A stretch of 64,000 nt of DNA from Bifidobacterium choloepi (GCF_010667615.1 NZ_VYSG01000001.1:1231649-1295648); one strand, 5' to 3'. Positions 26,480 to 36,192 are shown, counted from the first letter of the stretch. A program made the numbers and translations. The notes: generated by a model from the sequence alone, not told the origin.

Positions 26480-28720
26480 ATGGTGGCCATGAGTGAAATC
26501 CATGCGCTGAATCTGGAACCGGGGGACGTCGTCGGCGGATACACGCTGGTGTCCCGCCTGGGCGCCGGCGCGATGGGTTCTGTCTGGCGCGTCGTCGACG
26601 ACGGCGGCCAGGCGCACGCGATGAAGATCCTGCGCGACTCGCTGAGCGACGACGCGGCCGACGATCCCGACAGCCCCGAGCACCGCAGCCGTGTGACGGC
26701 TCGCGAGCGCCTGCGCCGCGAGGCGATGGCGCTGAAGAAAATCAGCAATCCGGGCGTCTGCGCGATCGACGACATGGAGCTCGACGACTCGGTCGCGTTC
26801 ATCGTCACCGAACTGATCGAGGGCGAAAACCTGCGCGAGGACGTCGCCCACAACGGCAAGTACGTCGCCGAGGACCTCGAGCGGCTCGCGAGCAAGCTGA
26901 TAGCCGCCGTGCAGGCGGTCCACGACGCGGGAATCGTTCACCGCGACATCAAGCCGACGAACGTCATGGTCTCGCTGTCGGGGCCGATCCTCGTCGACTT
27001 CGGCATCGCGATGGGCGCCGGCGAAAGCCACGTGACAACAACCGGCCTCGTCATGGGCACGCCGGGCTTCATCGCGCCGGAGATCATCGACGGCGCCGAA
27101 AGCGACGACGAGACCGACTGGTGGTCGGTCGCGTCGGTGCTCGCGTTCGCGGCGACCGGCCAGCCGGTCTTCGGCAAGTCGCCGATGATGGCGGTGCTCG
27201 AGCGCGAGGCGAGCGGCAACGCCAACCTCGCCGGCCTGCCGCCGCGCACGATGGCGGCGTTCCGCTCGGCGCTCAACCCCGACCGCTCGAAGCGCTGCTC
27301 GCCGCAGGAGCTGCTCAACGCGATCACGCAGGACGCATGGGATTCGACGGCCTGGCAGGACGCCGGCGGCTCGTCGCTGCTCGGCGCGCCGGCCGCGTCG
27401 AGCAGTTCGAACGATTTGTCATTCCTGGACGATTCGGCCGCCGCGGCCCCGTCCGCGACGTCGCCGTCGTCCGCAACATCATCGCCGTCGTCCACCAGCG
27501 GGGCGGCGATGCCCCCTTTTGGCTCTCCTGACCCGCGCCGGGGGTCAACTGCGGCCATCGCCAATCCGCGCCTGGCCTGGCGGCGTCCGCTGCCGCCCCC
27601 TCCGCCGCGGCACACGGCCGCCAATCCGACCCGCCCGATGCTGACCGCGCTGCCGACGACGCGTCTCGACGAGGCCGCTGAACCGACGGTCGCCGAGCCG
27701 CATGCCGCCGAACCGCCAACCACGCGCATGCCGGAACCATATGCCGCCGAACCGCCAACGATCGCCGAACCGGTCGGCGACTACTACCAGTCGCCGGCGC
27801 TTGGCCGGCTCGTCACGAACACCGAGGCGGCCCGGAACGGGGGCGCCGCGCCGCCGGCGATCGCGCCGACCGCGGTCGCCGGCCAGGACGAAGTCGGCGC
27901 GACGGCCGTGCAATCGCCGACAGCGGTACAGCCGCAGCCGGTCGCCACGCAGCCCGAATGGAACGAAGTCCCCATGCAGCCGACCGGCGCCGGCGAATCG
28001 TACAATCCGTACGGCCAGCAGCCGTACGGCGCCGAATCGTACCCGCAGAATCCGTACACGCAACCGCCCGTCGACTCGCGGGCCGACTATCCGCGCCGAG
28101 GCGCGCTGCCATGCTGGCTGCTGGCGATCCCGATCTTCCTGCTCGGCGCGGCGATGCCGTTCGCCGGGCTGACGCTGTCGTTCGTGCTGCTGTGGATCCT
28201 GATGGCGGCCGGCCTCAACGTCAACGCGCAGCGCCAGCGCGAGATGCGCCGCGGCGGCCAGTCGCGCGGATCGGACGCGGCGCTGCGCGTCGTCTCGTTC
28301 CCGGCCCACCTGCTCAAGGGACTGGGCCGCGCCATTCCGGCGATGCTGCTGGACACGCTGATCGCCGTCTGCGTCGCCGTCATCGGCACGGTGCTCGGCC
28401 AGCTGCCGCTCGAATCCGTCGGCCTCGACGTCGCCGGCCTCGCCGTGGCCGTCAAGCTGCCGTACGATTCGACCGCCTCGCTGACGGCCGGTATCCTTGG
28501 CCTGGCGTGCGGCTGCGGCTGGCTGGTCGCGTGCCACGGCCCCGGCGGCGAGATCGTACGCACCGGCGCCGGCTCCCTGCGCGGCAAGTCCGGCTCGACG
28601 CGCTCCTCCACCCGCCTCTATGTCGCCGTCATGCTCGGCATCTGGCTGGCCCTGACCGCCTTCATCCTTCTCGCCGCCCTGGCCACCCCCACCGTCGACT
28701 GGACCCCGTTCCTCGCCTGA
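26480..28720 (+). CDS. Membrane-bound Ser/Thr protein kinase (PknB-like catalytic domain)
   Basis: Eukaryote-type kinase (746 aa from ATG 26480; ATG 26489 and 26443 are alternatives). Gly loop GAGAMGSVW, catalytic HRDIKPTNVMV, DFGIA and the GTPGFIAPE activation end are intact, so it should be active. Residues about 290-560 are a Pro/Ala/Ser-rich linker with repeated EPTVAEPHAAEPP-type units. The C-terminus has about four hydrophobic helices instead of the single helix plus PASTA domains of PknB. Substrates are unknown. No phosphatase gene is adjacent. Confidence 0.85.
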   Translation: MVAMSEIHALNLEPGDVVGGYTLVSRLGAGAMGSVWRVVDDGGQAHAMKILRDSLSDDAADDPDSPEHRSRVTARERLRREAMALKKISNPGVCAIDDMELDDSVAFIVTELIEGENLREDVAHNGKYVAEDLERLASKLIAAVQAVHDAGIVHRDIKPTNVMVSLSGPILVDFGIAMGAGESHVTTTGLVMGTPGFIAPEIIDGAESDDETDWWSVASVLAFAATGQPVFGKSPMMAVLEREASGNANLAGLPPRTMAAFRSALNPDRSKRCSPQELLNAITQDAWDSTAWQDAGGSSLLGAPAASSSSNDLSFLDDSAAAAPSATSPSSATSSPSSTSGAAMPPFGSPDPRRGSTAAIANPRLAWRRPLPPPPPRHTAANPTRPMLTALPTTRLDEAAEPTVAEPHAAEPPTTRMPEPYAAEPPTIAEPVGDYYQSPALGRLVTNTEAARNGGAAPPAIAPTAVAGQDEVGATAVQSPTAVQPQPVATQPEWNEVPMQPTGAGESYNPYGQQPYGAESYPQNPYTQPPVDSRADYPRRGALPCWLLAIPIFLLGAAMPFAGLTLSFVLLWILMAAGLNVNAQRQREMRRGGQSRGSDAALRVVSFPAHLLKGLGRAIPAMLLDTLIAVCVAVIGTVLGQLPLESVGLDVAGLAVAVKLPYDSTASLTAGILGLACGCGWLVACHGPGGEIVRTGAGSLRGKSGSTRSSTRLYVAVMLGIWLALTAFILLAALATPTVDWTPFLA

Positions 28721-28917
28721 ACCCCGGGCGAATCGTGAAAAAATGGCGGAAATTGGGCGGGCGACGAACGATTCCCATGATTCCTTCAGCAAGCGCCCAC
28801 ACACTTGCTTCGGCATGATGTTCCGCTTGCGGAACGGCTGTCAGTATATTTGAGAGACAGAAAACAGGACACCGGCGCGCGGGAGAGACCGCCGCGTTCA
28901 TCCAGGAAAGGACTGGG

Positions 28918-30105
28918 ATGGCCCAGAATCCCAAGAATTCGAGGAATTCGAAGAACGCAGCTCCGAATTCGAACGCCAAACCGAATCAGCCGAATCAGAA
29001 GAAGCAGAACGGCGCGACCGACAAGCGCAACGCCAACGCAGCCAACCGCCAGCAGGCGGCGCGCGACGCGAAGCGGATGAGCCGGGCCGAGCGGCGCGAG
29101 TACGACCGCCGGATGCAGGAGGCGCGGCTCGCGAAGGCGGCGAAGGAGCGCAAGCAGCAGACGATCATCGGCATCATCGTCGCCGTCGTCGTCGTGGCGA
29201 TCCTCGTCGTCGCCGGCGTCGTCGTCTGGAACAAGACGCATCCGTCGGCCAGCGAGACGGCGTCGTCGGAGACCGTCGAGCAGGCGTACGAGGAGCTGCA
29301 GGAGGTGTCCGTCAAGCCGACGCGCGCCGACGACAAGGGCGGCATCCTGATCTCGAAGGACGGCTACGGCACGTCGGTCGACGACGTCCCGACCGTCGCG
29401 ATCTACATGGACTTCCTGTGCCCGGGCTGCGGCAACCTCAACCGCCAGCTCGACCAGGACCTCATCAAGATGATGAACGCCGGCCAGGTCAACCTCGAGC
29501 TGCACTTCATGTCGTTCATGGACCGCTACTCGACCGACAACTATTCGTCGCGCGCGGCGAACGCGGCGCTGTGGATCGCCGATCACGACGACAATCCCGA
29601 CCACCTGCTGCAGTTCATCACGAACCTGTACGCCGAGGACTTCCAGCCGGAGGAGGGATCGTCGTACGTCTCCGTCTCCGACGACAAGATCAAGGAGCAG
29701 GCGATTGCCGCCGGCGTCTCCGAGAGCGTCGCCGACGGCGCGTTCGACAACACCTACGACGACTGGCTGACGGCGATCAACACCTACACGCCGAAGCGCG
29801 AGGAGCTGTGGAACGTCTCCGGCTCGCTCAAGGGCTCGATGTCGACGCCGACGGTGACGATCAACGGCTACTTCTGGGACATGAACAACATCACGCTCGC
29901 GAACATGACGATCGCCGACGCGTTCCTCGAGGCGATCGAGCTGCCGGCCAACGAAGTCGGCGTCGCCGGCGATCTGCCCGGCATCGGCGCGACCGGCGTC
30001 CCGATCAACGTCGCCACCGGCGAGCCGCAGTCGACGGAGGAAAGTTCGTCGTCGGCCAGCAGCACGGCGTCGTCGAGCAGCACGGCCAGCAGCTCCAGCA
30101 AGTAG
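28918..30105 (+). CDS. Membrane-anchored DsbA-like thioredoxin-fold protein
   Basis: Probable extracellular thiol oxidoreductase (395 aa). A long basic, Asn/Gln-rich cytoplasmic N-terminus (about 80 residues) precedes one membrane helix (IIGIIVAVVVVAILVVAGVVVW). The outer thioredoxin-fold domain has active site CPGC (Cys168, Cys171) and a cis-Pro loop STPTVTING. The C-terminus is a Ser-rich tail. The ATG has AGGAAAGGA upstream. It resembles actinobacterial MDSB/DsbA proteins that fold exported proteins; the substrate set is unknown. Confidence 0.85.
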   Translation: MAQNPKNSRNSKNAAPNSNAKPNQPNQKKQNGATDKRNANAANRQQAARDAKRMSRAERREYDRRMQEARLAKAAKERKQQTIIGIIVAVVVVAILVVAGVVVWNKTHPSASETASSETVEQAYEELQEVSVKPTRADDKGGILISKDGYGTSVDDVPTVAIYMDFLCPGCGNLNRQLDQDLIKMMNAGQVNLELHFMSFMDRYSTDNYSSRAANAALWIADHDDNPDHLLQFITNLYAEDFQPEEGSSYVSVSDDKIKEQAIAAGVSESVADGAFDNTYDDWLTAINTYTPKREELWNVSGSLKGSMSTPTVTINGYFWDMNNITLANMTIADAFLEAIELPANEVGVAGDLPGIGATGVPINVATGEPQSTEESSSSASSTASSSSTASSSSK

Positions 30106-30480
30106 GTTCTCGCTCTTTCTTGCTTTTTCCTGATGTCTCTTGATGTCACGATCCCGTGATCGGATCCCGGGATCGTGACATCCGGGACACCGGGAGGAAG
30201 GATCCTCGCCCGAAGAGAGAAGATTCCGAACTCGATCAAACTCGATGCGACGATAGAAAAACTCGACAGATTTGGCGAGAAACTCTGGTTTTGAAAATCT
30301 TCACAATTTTTCGTGTCGCGGCCCGGGGACGGCATAGTTACCCCCGTACACAAAGACACACCCGCCAAAACGTTCGGTTGGTGCTGCTATGCTATTGCAC
30401 GTTTGCTGCATCCGCGAGCGGATTTCGGTGCCCGCGAACGTCGGACAAACTCCATAAAATTCAACATTTCATGGTTATTT
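30106..30480. other. Spacer between DsbA-like gene and tRNA-Thr
   Basis: This 375-bp stretch has one strong hairpin near its start and an AT-richer run toward the tRNA, probably containing its promoter. No gene was found. Confidence 0.5.
30142..30182 (+). terminator. Hairpin after the DsbA-like gene
   Basis: Perfect 15-bp stem GATGTCACGATCCCG / CGGGATCGTGACATC with an 11-nt loop. Its outer GATGTC/GACATC ends match those of the hairpin at 20603-20643. It follows T-rich sequence after the stop codon. Confidence 0.75.
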
Positions 30481-30557
30481 GCCTCTTTAGCTCAGATGGC
30501 CAGAGCGGCCGCCTTGTAAGCGGCAGGTCGTCGGTTCGATCCCGACAAGAGGCTCCA
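30481..30557 (+). tRNA. tRNA-Thr (anticodon TGT)
   Basis: Full cloverleaf: acceptor GCCTCTT/AAGAGGC, D arm GCTC...GAGC, anticodon stem GCCGC/GCGGC with loop CTTGTAA (anticodon TGT, reading ACA and other Thr codons), T arm GTCGG TTCGATC CCGAC, discriminator T and encoded CCA (77 nt). No integrated element or duplicated 3' end is seen beside it. Confidence 0.95.
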
Positions 30558-31364
30558 TTGCGCCCAAAAAAGAGGCGTCGTATACTTGGAACCATACAAG
30601 TTGCGGCAAGCCAATGACGTTTTGGCGCAAGAAGAAGTCTTACCGTGTGTAAGTATCCGGAAGCCTTCCCCCAACCATAGGCTTCCGGTTCAGGCGAGGC
30701 AATCCCCCAACCAGCCTTGCCTGCCCGGGGGCGAGAACATCCCCTTCTCTCTCGCCCCCTCTTTTTGCTCTTGGACGCGTTCGCTACGAGCCGATTGACA
30801 CCGAGCGTTTTCCTTCCAGCCCGCTCCCCCACTGCATCTTGTCCATCGGCTCCGTTTCCGCGTTCCGGCCACGATCCCCGCAGGTCGTGGCCGTTCCCTT
30901 GTTTACCGCCGGCCGCCCAACCGTCCGGCCGCCCAGCCCCATTGCCTGCCGCCATGCCTCCCGCGTCACGGGATTACGAATGGCATGGAAATCCGTCATG
31001 TGAAATTGTTCGCGGTGTCGATTTTGCAAAACATCTTGTCACAATCGCCGTCGTTGGCGAAGCCGACCTTGCAAAACCAAGGATCGCTAATAGTCAACTA
31101 TGTTACCGCATTTTCCGCCTCCGGCATAGCGGGCCAACATCTCCGGGCGCGGCGGCCCGCGCCGACCGGGGACGGCGGCGTCATTGCGCCCCATCCGCGG
31201 TTCCCGGGTACGGCGGCTTCGCGACATCGACGACGTCGACGGGCAGCCAGCACGCCACCCGAGTTCGGGAAGAATCGTTCCAATTCCACCCCGGCCCCCT
31301 CGACGGCGTTCAGCAGGCTGTGGGAAGATGGTGCGTAACACTGCCGTCAACGAAAGAAGGACAG
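30558..31364. other. 807-bp spacer before the Rpf-like gene
   Basis: No gene is evident. Near the tRNA lie two small stem-loops sharing the loop sequence TCCCCCAACCA: GGAAGCC/GGCTTCC (30659-30686) and AGGCAA/TTGCCT (30697-30722). The part at 30980-31100 is AT-richer and may hold the promoter. I found no match to the c-di-AMP riboswitch known before some rpf genes. Confidence 0.5.
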
Positions 31365-33026
31365 ATGGCCAAGCGATGGACACCGAGGCACATGGTCGTC
31401 ATGCGCCGGATCCGCGTGATGATCGTCGTCATCGCGCTCGTGCTCGCGAGCTGCGTGACCTTCTTCGCGACGGCCCGCAAGACAGTGGCGCTCGAAGTCA
31501 ACGGCGAGAAGACGACGGTGACGACGTACGCGACGACCGTCTACGGACTGCTGCGGGAACAGGGCATCACGACGAAGACGCACGACGTCGTCAAGGCGAC
31601 GAACGGCGAGAACCTGACGAACAACGACGTCGTCACGGTGAAGTCGGCCTACCAGACGACCGTCACGATCGACGGGCAGGCGGTGCCGTTCTGGACCGTC
31701 GCCAGCTCGTACGCCCAGCTCATCGGCTTCTTCGAGGCGAACGAGGTCGCCGCGAGCGCCATCACCGTCAACATCACGAACATTTACAACCAGCTGACCG
31801 GCGGCATCGTGCTGAACGCCGACGGCCCGGTCACCGTCATCGCCGACGGCAAGACGTCGGTCGCGCCGGACGGCAACCTGCCGGCGGCGAGCATCCTCGA
31901 CTCGAAGGGCATCGTGCTCGGCAAGGAGGATCGCGTCAGCGTCTACGAGCAGGACGGCACGACGGTGCTGCAGGTGCAGCGCGTCACGCACGGCACCGTC
32001 ACGGAGACGGAAGCCATCCCGTACGGCACGCAGACGGTCGTCGACTACTCGCTCGAGCCGGGCCAGACCGTCGTCGAGCAGGAAGGCGTCACCGGCGAGA
32101 AGACGAACACGTATTCGGTGACGTATGTCGACGGCGTCGAGGAAAGCCGTACGCTCACCGACTCAACCGTGACGAAGCAGGCGCTCGACGAAGTCATCGG
32201 CGTCGGCCCGGCCGCGACGGAAGACAATTCGTCGAACGATTCTTCCGCCTCGTCGGATTCCTCGAACGATTCTTCCGGTTCGAACGATTCTTCCGGTTCC
32301 TCCGACGATTCCGCCAAGGACAATTCGTCGTCCGATGACGACTCCGCGAAGAGCGACGACTCGGCGTCGTCCGACGAGTCCTCGTCCTCCTCCGACGACG
32401 CGTCGGCCGACGCGTCCGCGAGCGCGAGCCCGTCGACGTCCGACGACTCGGCGGCCAAGGACGACGCAAGCGCCTCCGCCACGGCCAGCCCGTCCGCGAG
32501 CGCGACGTCGGCACCATCGTCGAGCGCGACGACCAATTCGTCCGGCTCGTCGAACTCGTCCGGCTCGTCGTCGGGCAATTCCTCGTCCGGCAATGCCGGC
32601 TCGACAGGTTCGTCGGGTGGCAGCTCGGGCAGCACGTCGACGGGCGGATCGTCCTCGTCGTCCTCGTCGTCCTCGAGCAGCTCGACGGCGTCCGCGGCGA
32701 ACTGCCGGCTGTACCGGCCGTCCGTCTCGGCCGCGCAGACGTACGCCGCCGGCGCGGCGGCGCAATACGGCTGGACCGGCGACGAGTGGACAACGCTCGT
32801 CACCCTGTGGAACAAGGAGTCGAGCTGGCGCTGGAACGCCGAGAACCCGACGTCGGGCGCGTACGGCATTCCGCAGGCGCTGCCGGCGTCGAAGATGGCC
32901 GACTACGGCGCGAACTACCGCGACGACGCCGCCGTCCAGATCGACTGGGGCCTCAACTACATCTCCAGCCGCTACGGCTCCCCCACCGCCGCCTGGAAGT
33001 TCTGGCAGACCAAGGGCTGGTACTGA
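31365..33026 (+). CDS. Rpf-like cell-wall hydrolase with DUF348 and G5 domains
   Basis: Exported peptidoglycan-acting protein (553 aa), in the position of rpfB in the actinobacterial rpfB-ksgA-ispE cluster. Residues about 15-40 form a membrane anchor/signal. Ubiquitin-like DUF348 repeats, at least one in the first 150 residues (ALEVNGEKTTVTTYATTVYGLL), and a G5-type domain near 190-275 (VTETEAIPYGTQTV) follow. Then comes a Ser/Asp/Ala linker of about 170 residues. The last ~90 residues (WTGDEWTTLVTLWNKESSW...YGIPQ) resemble lytic transglycosylase folds, with Glu in NKESSW as the likely catalytic residue. It replaces the classical Rpf domain. ATG follows AGAAGGACAG. Confidence 0.85.
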   Translation: MAKRWTPRHMVVMRRIRVMIVVIALVLASCVTFFATARKTVALEVNGEKTTVTTYATTVYGLLREQGITTKTHDVVKATNGENLTNNDVVTVKSAYQTTVTIDGQAVPFWTVASSYAQLIGFFEANEVAASAITVNITNIYNQLTGGIVLNADGPVTVIADGKTSVAPDGNLPAASILDSKGIVLGKEDRVSVYEQDGTTVLQVQRVTHGTVTETEAIPYGTQTVVDYSLEPGQTVVEQEGVTGEKTNTYSVTYVDGVEESRTLTDSTVTKQALDEVIGVGPAATEDNSSNDSSASSDSSNDSSGSNDSSGSSDDSAKDNSSSDDDSAKSDDSASSDESSSSSDDASADASASASPSTSDDSAAKDDASASATASPSASATSAPSSSATTNSSGSSNSSGSSSGNSSSGNAGSTGSSGGSSGSTSTGGSSSSSSSSSSSSTASAANCRLYRPSVSAAQTYAAGAAAQYGWTGDEWTTLVTLWNKESSWRWNAENPTSGAYGIPQALPASKMADYGANYRDDAAVQIDWGLNYISSRYGSPTAAWKFWQTKGWY

Positions 33027-33122
33027 GGTACCCCCTCCAGGGGGCTCTAGTGGCGCCGGTTACGACAGCGGGTAGGCTTGGGAGGAAGCATCGTTCAATT
33101 TTTTCGAAATCTGTGAGGTCAC

Positions 33123-34007
33123 ATGGGTGAGAACTCCGGCCGGCTGCTCGGAGCCGCCGACATCCGCAGGATCGCCGCCGAGGCCGGCGTGACGCCGACG
33201 AAGAAGTTCGGCCAGAATTTCGTCATCGATCCGGGCACCGTGCGGAGAATTGTCCGCGAGGCCGGCGTGACGGCCGGCGACCATGTGCTGGAAGTCGGGC
33301 CGGGGCTCGGGTCGCTGACGCTGGCGATCCTCGAGACCGGCGCGAGCGTCGTCGCCGTCGAGATCGACCCGCCGGTCGCCGTGCGGCTGCCGAAGACCGT
33401 CGCCGAGTTCATGCCGGACGCCGCCGGCCGCCTCGCCGTCGTCAACCGCGACGCGCTGACCCTCACGCCGGCGAACCTGCCGCAGCTCGGCGACGGCGAA
33501 CGATTCGTCCTCGTCGCCAACTTGCCGTACAACGTCGCGACGCCGATCATCCTGACTCTTCTGGAACGATTCGCGGGGCTCGAATCGTTCCTCGTCATGG
33601 TACAGAAGGAAGTCGCCGACCGGCTGGCCGCGACCCCGGGATCGAAGATCTACGGCACGCCGAGCGTCAAGCTGGCCTGGTACGGCCACGCCGAACGCGC
33701 CGGCCTTGTCGGCCGCAACGTGTTCTGGCCCGCCCCGAACGTCGACTCGGCCCTCGTCTCGTTCACGCGCTATCCGGACGGCCACCTGCCGCTCGCCGAC
33801 GAACTCGGCGTCGGGCGCGAGCTCGTCTTCGAGCTGATCGACGCCGCGTTCATGCAGCGTCGCAAGACGCTGCACGCGGCGCTGAAGAAAATCGTGCCGG
33901 CCGAGGCCTACGACCTCTCCGGCATCGACCCGACCCGCCGCGGCGAAACGCTGACGATCGACGAATTCGTCCGCCTCGCCGCCGCCGTCCGGCGCGCCCG
34001 CGACTAG
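33123..34007 (+). CDS. rsmA: 16S rRNA (adenine1518/1519-N6)-dimethyltransferase
   Basis: Dimethylates two adjacent adenines in the 3' hairpin of 16S rRNA (294 aa). Typical KsgA motifs: KKFGQNFVIDPGTV at the start, AdoMet site EVGPGLGSLT, acidic VVAVEIDPP and catalytic NLPYNVATP. GAGGT precedes the ATG. Its order after an rpf-like gene and before ispE is typical for Actinobacteria. Two copies of the ACGATTCG motif lie in the coding sequence (33508 and 33563 regions). Confidence 0.95.
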   Translation: MGENSGRLLGAADIRRIAAEAGVTPTKKFGQNFVIDPGTVRRIVREAGVTAGDHVLEVGPGLGSLTLAILETGASVVAVEIDPPVAVRLPKTVAEFMPDAAGRLAVVNRDALTLTPANLPQLGDGERFVLVANLPYNVATPIILTLLERFAGLESFLVMVQKEVADRLAATPGSKIYGTPSVKLAWYGHAERAGLVGRNVFWPAPNVDSALVSFTRYPDGHLPLADELGVGRELVFELIDAAFMQRRKTLHAALKKIVPAEAYDLSGIDPTRRGETLTIDEFVRLAAAVRRARD

Positions 34008-34088
34008 GCGCCTCGGGTTCGGATATCGCCAATACCCCCGGAATCGTCCAACCATCCATTCCCTACCAACCGAAAGCGAGCGGCGGTC

Positions 34089-35021
34089 ATGACCGACGAC
34101 AACACTCCCGGCACCCTCGGCGCGGTCAGCGTCGACTGTCCGGCGAAGACGAACCTCACGCTGCATGTCGGCGAGCGACATGACGAGTGGGGCGGCCGGC
34201 ACGCGCTCGACACCGTCTACTGCGGCCTCGGCATCTACGACACGGTGACGGTCGAGCAGAAGCGGCCGAGCACCGGCTTCTCCCTCGACATTTCCGGCCG
34301 CTTCCTCGGCGACCTCGCGTCGTCGTCGACCGACCTGCGCCGCAACCATGCCGTCCGCGCGCTGTTCACGATGGCGCACGCGGCCGGCCGCGAAGCCGAC
34401 ATCAGCATCTCGATCGAGAAGGAAATCCCGGTCGGCGCCGGCCTCGGCGGCGGCTCGGCCGACGCGGCCGCCGTCATCCTCGGCCTGAACGCGCTGTGGG
34501 AGCTCGACTGGCCACTCGAAAAGCTCCAGGCCATCGCCGCCGGTCTCGGCGCCGACATGCCGTTCTGCCTGAGCGGCGGCTATGCGCGCGGCACCGGCTT
34601 CGGCGAGCGGATCGAGCTGCTCGACGCGACGTCGCCGACCGTCGCGGCGCTCAGGGCCGACGGCTTCGACGGCGACGTCATCGTCGGCGCCTACCGGGCC
34701 GAACTCGGCACGCCGGAAGTCTACGGCCTGTTCGACGAGCTCGGCGACGGCGATGGCGACCTCAACTCGCTGCAGAAGGCGGCCATCGAGCTGCATCCGC
34801 GCTCCGGCCGCGCCATCGAGCTCGCGCTGGAAGCCGGCGCCACGCAGGCGTTCGTCTCCGGCTCCGGCCCGTCGGTCGTCGCGTTCGTGCCGGACGGCGC
34901 CGCGATGGAGGCCGTCGACCGCTCGTGGCGCGAATGGAACGCCGTCGACCGCCTGATCACCGCCACCGCCCCCGCCGTCCCGATCGTGCGTCATCTTGAT
35001 TCCCCGGAAGGGGATCGCTGA
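34089..35021 (+). CDS. ispE: 4-diphosphocytidyl-2-C-methyl-D-erythritol kinase
   Basis: GHMP kinase of the MEP isoprenoid pathway, phosphorylating CDP-methylerythritol (310 aa). KTNLTLHVGERHDEWGGRHALDT at the N-terminus (quoted in part) and the ATP loop PVGAGLGGGSADAAAVILGL around residue 115 are diagnostic, as is FVSGSGPSVVAF near the C-terminus. It lies 81 nt after rsmA and is probably co-transcribed. A copy of the dispersed palindromic element begins around its stop codon. Confidence 0.93.
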   Translation: MTDDNTPGTLGAVSVDCPAKTNLTLHVGERHDEWGGRHALDTVYCGLGIYDTVTVEQKRPSTGFSLDISGRFLGDLASSSTDLRRNHAVRALFTMAHAAGREADISISIEKEIPVGAGLGGGSADAAAVILGLNALWELDWPLEKLQAIAAGLGADMPFCLSGGYARGTGFGERIELLDATSPTVAALRADGFDGDVIVGAYRAELGTPEVYGLFDELGDGDGDLNSLQKAAIELHPRSGRAIELALEAGATQAFVSGSGPSVVAFVPDGAAMEAVDRSWREWNAVDRLITATAPAVPIVRHLDSPEGDR

Positions 35022-35125
35022 GGCGTGACCGGAGCGATGGGCCGACTTGCGGAACGCAGGCGGTTACGCTCCGCATGCCGGTCCCCGGTCCCGCGTCGCC
35101 CGACAGCTCCCTTCCGGGGAGCCCG
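34998..35125. repeat. Dispersed palindromic element, copy A
   Basis: Starts with a CCCCGGAAGGGG hairpin overlapping the ispE end, then GACTTGCGGAACGCAGGCGG and ends with CTCCCTTCCGGGGAG. It is a diverged copy of the element seen at 47246-47425 and others. The remaining spacer to 35337 includes GGGTTTGTGACAT and no gene. Confidence 0.6.
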
Positions 35126-35337
35126 GGTTTGTGGGCAGTCCGGGTTTGTGACATGTTGAGGGAAAATTCAGGCACCGGGTTCCACGCGTCAGCTCTTGCG
35201 ACTAAGCTTGGCTGTTCAGCACGTCGAGTCGCCGGAGCGGGGAATCCTCGCAGGAAGCTCCAAGGCATCCGGCGCACACTGGACGGTCGAGAGAATCGTT
35301 CACCATTCTTCAGCTGAACCACGAGACGAGGAGTGAC

Positions 35338-35961
35338 ATGTCCGAAAGCACCGACGGGCGCGAAGCGCGCAAGCAGTACATGCGCCACCGCCAGACCATG
35401 GTCTTCACGACGATCGGCGCCGTGCTGGTCGTCGCGATGATCGTCTCGCTGCTGTTCTTCTTCCATGTCGGCGGCCTCGGCAAGGTCGAGACGGCCGCCG
35501 ACGAGCCGAACTTCGGCTATCCGGCGCCGTGCGTGCAGACCGAGGGCAGCGACTCGCAGGTCACCTACCTCGCGAACAACGCCGTCACCGTCCGCGTCCT
35601 CAACGGCACGTCGTCGACCGGCTTCGCGCAGGCGGTCGGCTCGGCGCTCGAGAACCGCGAGTTCGTGCTGCAGGGCGTCGACAACTATTCGTCGTCCGAC
35701 GTCGAGCGCACGATCATCCGCTTCGGCAAGAACGCGATTCCGGAGGCGTACACGCTCGTCTCCAACTTCTCCGACGCGTACCTGCAGATGGACGACCGCA
35801 CCGACAAGCTCGTCGACGTCATCCTCGGCGCCTCGTTCAACAACCTCGTCGACACCGACGACGTGCCGAAGACCGGTTCCGTCATCCCGAACATCGAGGG
35901 CTGCGTCGCCGCCGACCAGCTCACCGACGTCCCGAAGGCCGACGAACACACGGCCGTCTGA
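35338..35961 (+). CDS. LytR C-terminal-domain (LytR_C) membrane protein
   Basis: Single-pass membrane protein (207 aa) with helix MVFTTIGAVLVVAMIVSLLFFF at about residues 20-41. The outer part contains a LytR_C-like domain, seen in TVRVLNGTSSTGFAQAVGSALENREF (quoted in part) near residue 80. It lacks the LytR-CpsA-Psr catalytic domain, so it is a stand-alone LytR_C protein. Function unknown; a cell-envelope role is inferred. ATG follows GAGGAGTGAC. Confidence 0.75.
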   Translation: MSESTDGREARKQYMRHRQTMVFTTIGAVLVVAMIVSLLFFFHVGGLGKVETAADEPNFGYPAPCVQTEGSDSQVTYLANNAVTVRVLNGTSSTGFAQAVGSALENREFVLQGVDNYSSSDVERTIIRFGKNAIPEAYTLVSNFSDAYLQMDDRTDKLVDVILGASFNNLVDTDDVPKTGSVIPNIEGCVAADQLTDVPKADEHTAV

Positions 35962-35967
35962 CGTGCG

Positions 35968-36192
35968 TTAAATCCCCTGGAAGGGGATCGATGAGCGGCG
36001 ATAGCCGCGAATCGAGGGGTCGACTTTCGGAGCGCATGCGGTTACGGACGCAAGCTCGCGTTCCAGCGCGCTCTCGCCGCCTTCGGCGGCATCGGCGGTC
36101 GACCCTCAGTCTCGCTACGCTCGACAGCTCCCGGAGAAGCCGCAAACGCTCGCCCGCGTTTGCATATTCCTGCGGTGTACGCCAGGGAGCTC
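35968..36192. repeat. Dispersed palindromic element, copy B
   Basis: A ~225-bp copy with CCCCTGGAAGGGG at the left, GGTCGACTTTCGGAGCGCATGC in the left half, GGTCGACCCTCAGTC in the right half and CAGGGAGCTC at the right end. It fills the gap between two convergent genes and probably serves as their shared terminator. Confidence 0.75.

Noticed and set aside
30481..30557. tRNA-Thr as an integration site
   Set aside because: No integrase, no duplicated tRNA end and normal chromosomal genes on both sides.
30558..31364. c-di-AMP riboswitch before the Rpf-like gene
   Set aside because: Known before some actinobacterial rpf genes, but I could not find its conserved core here.
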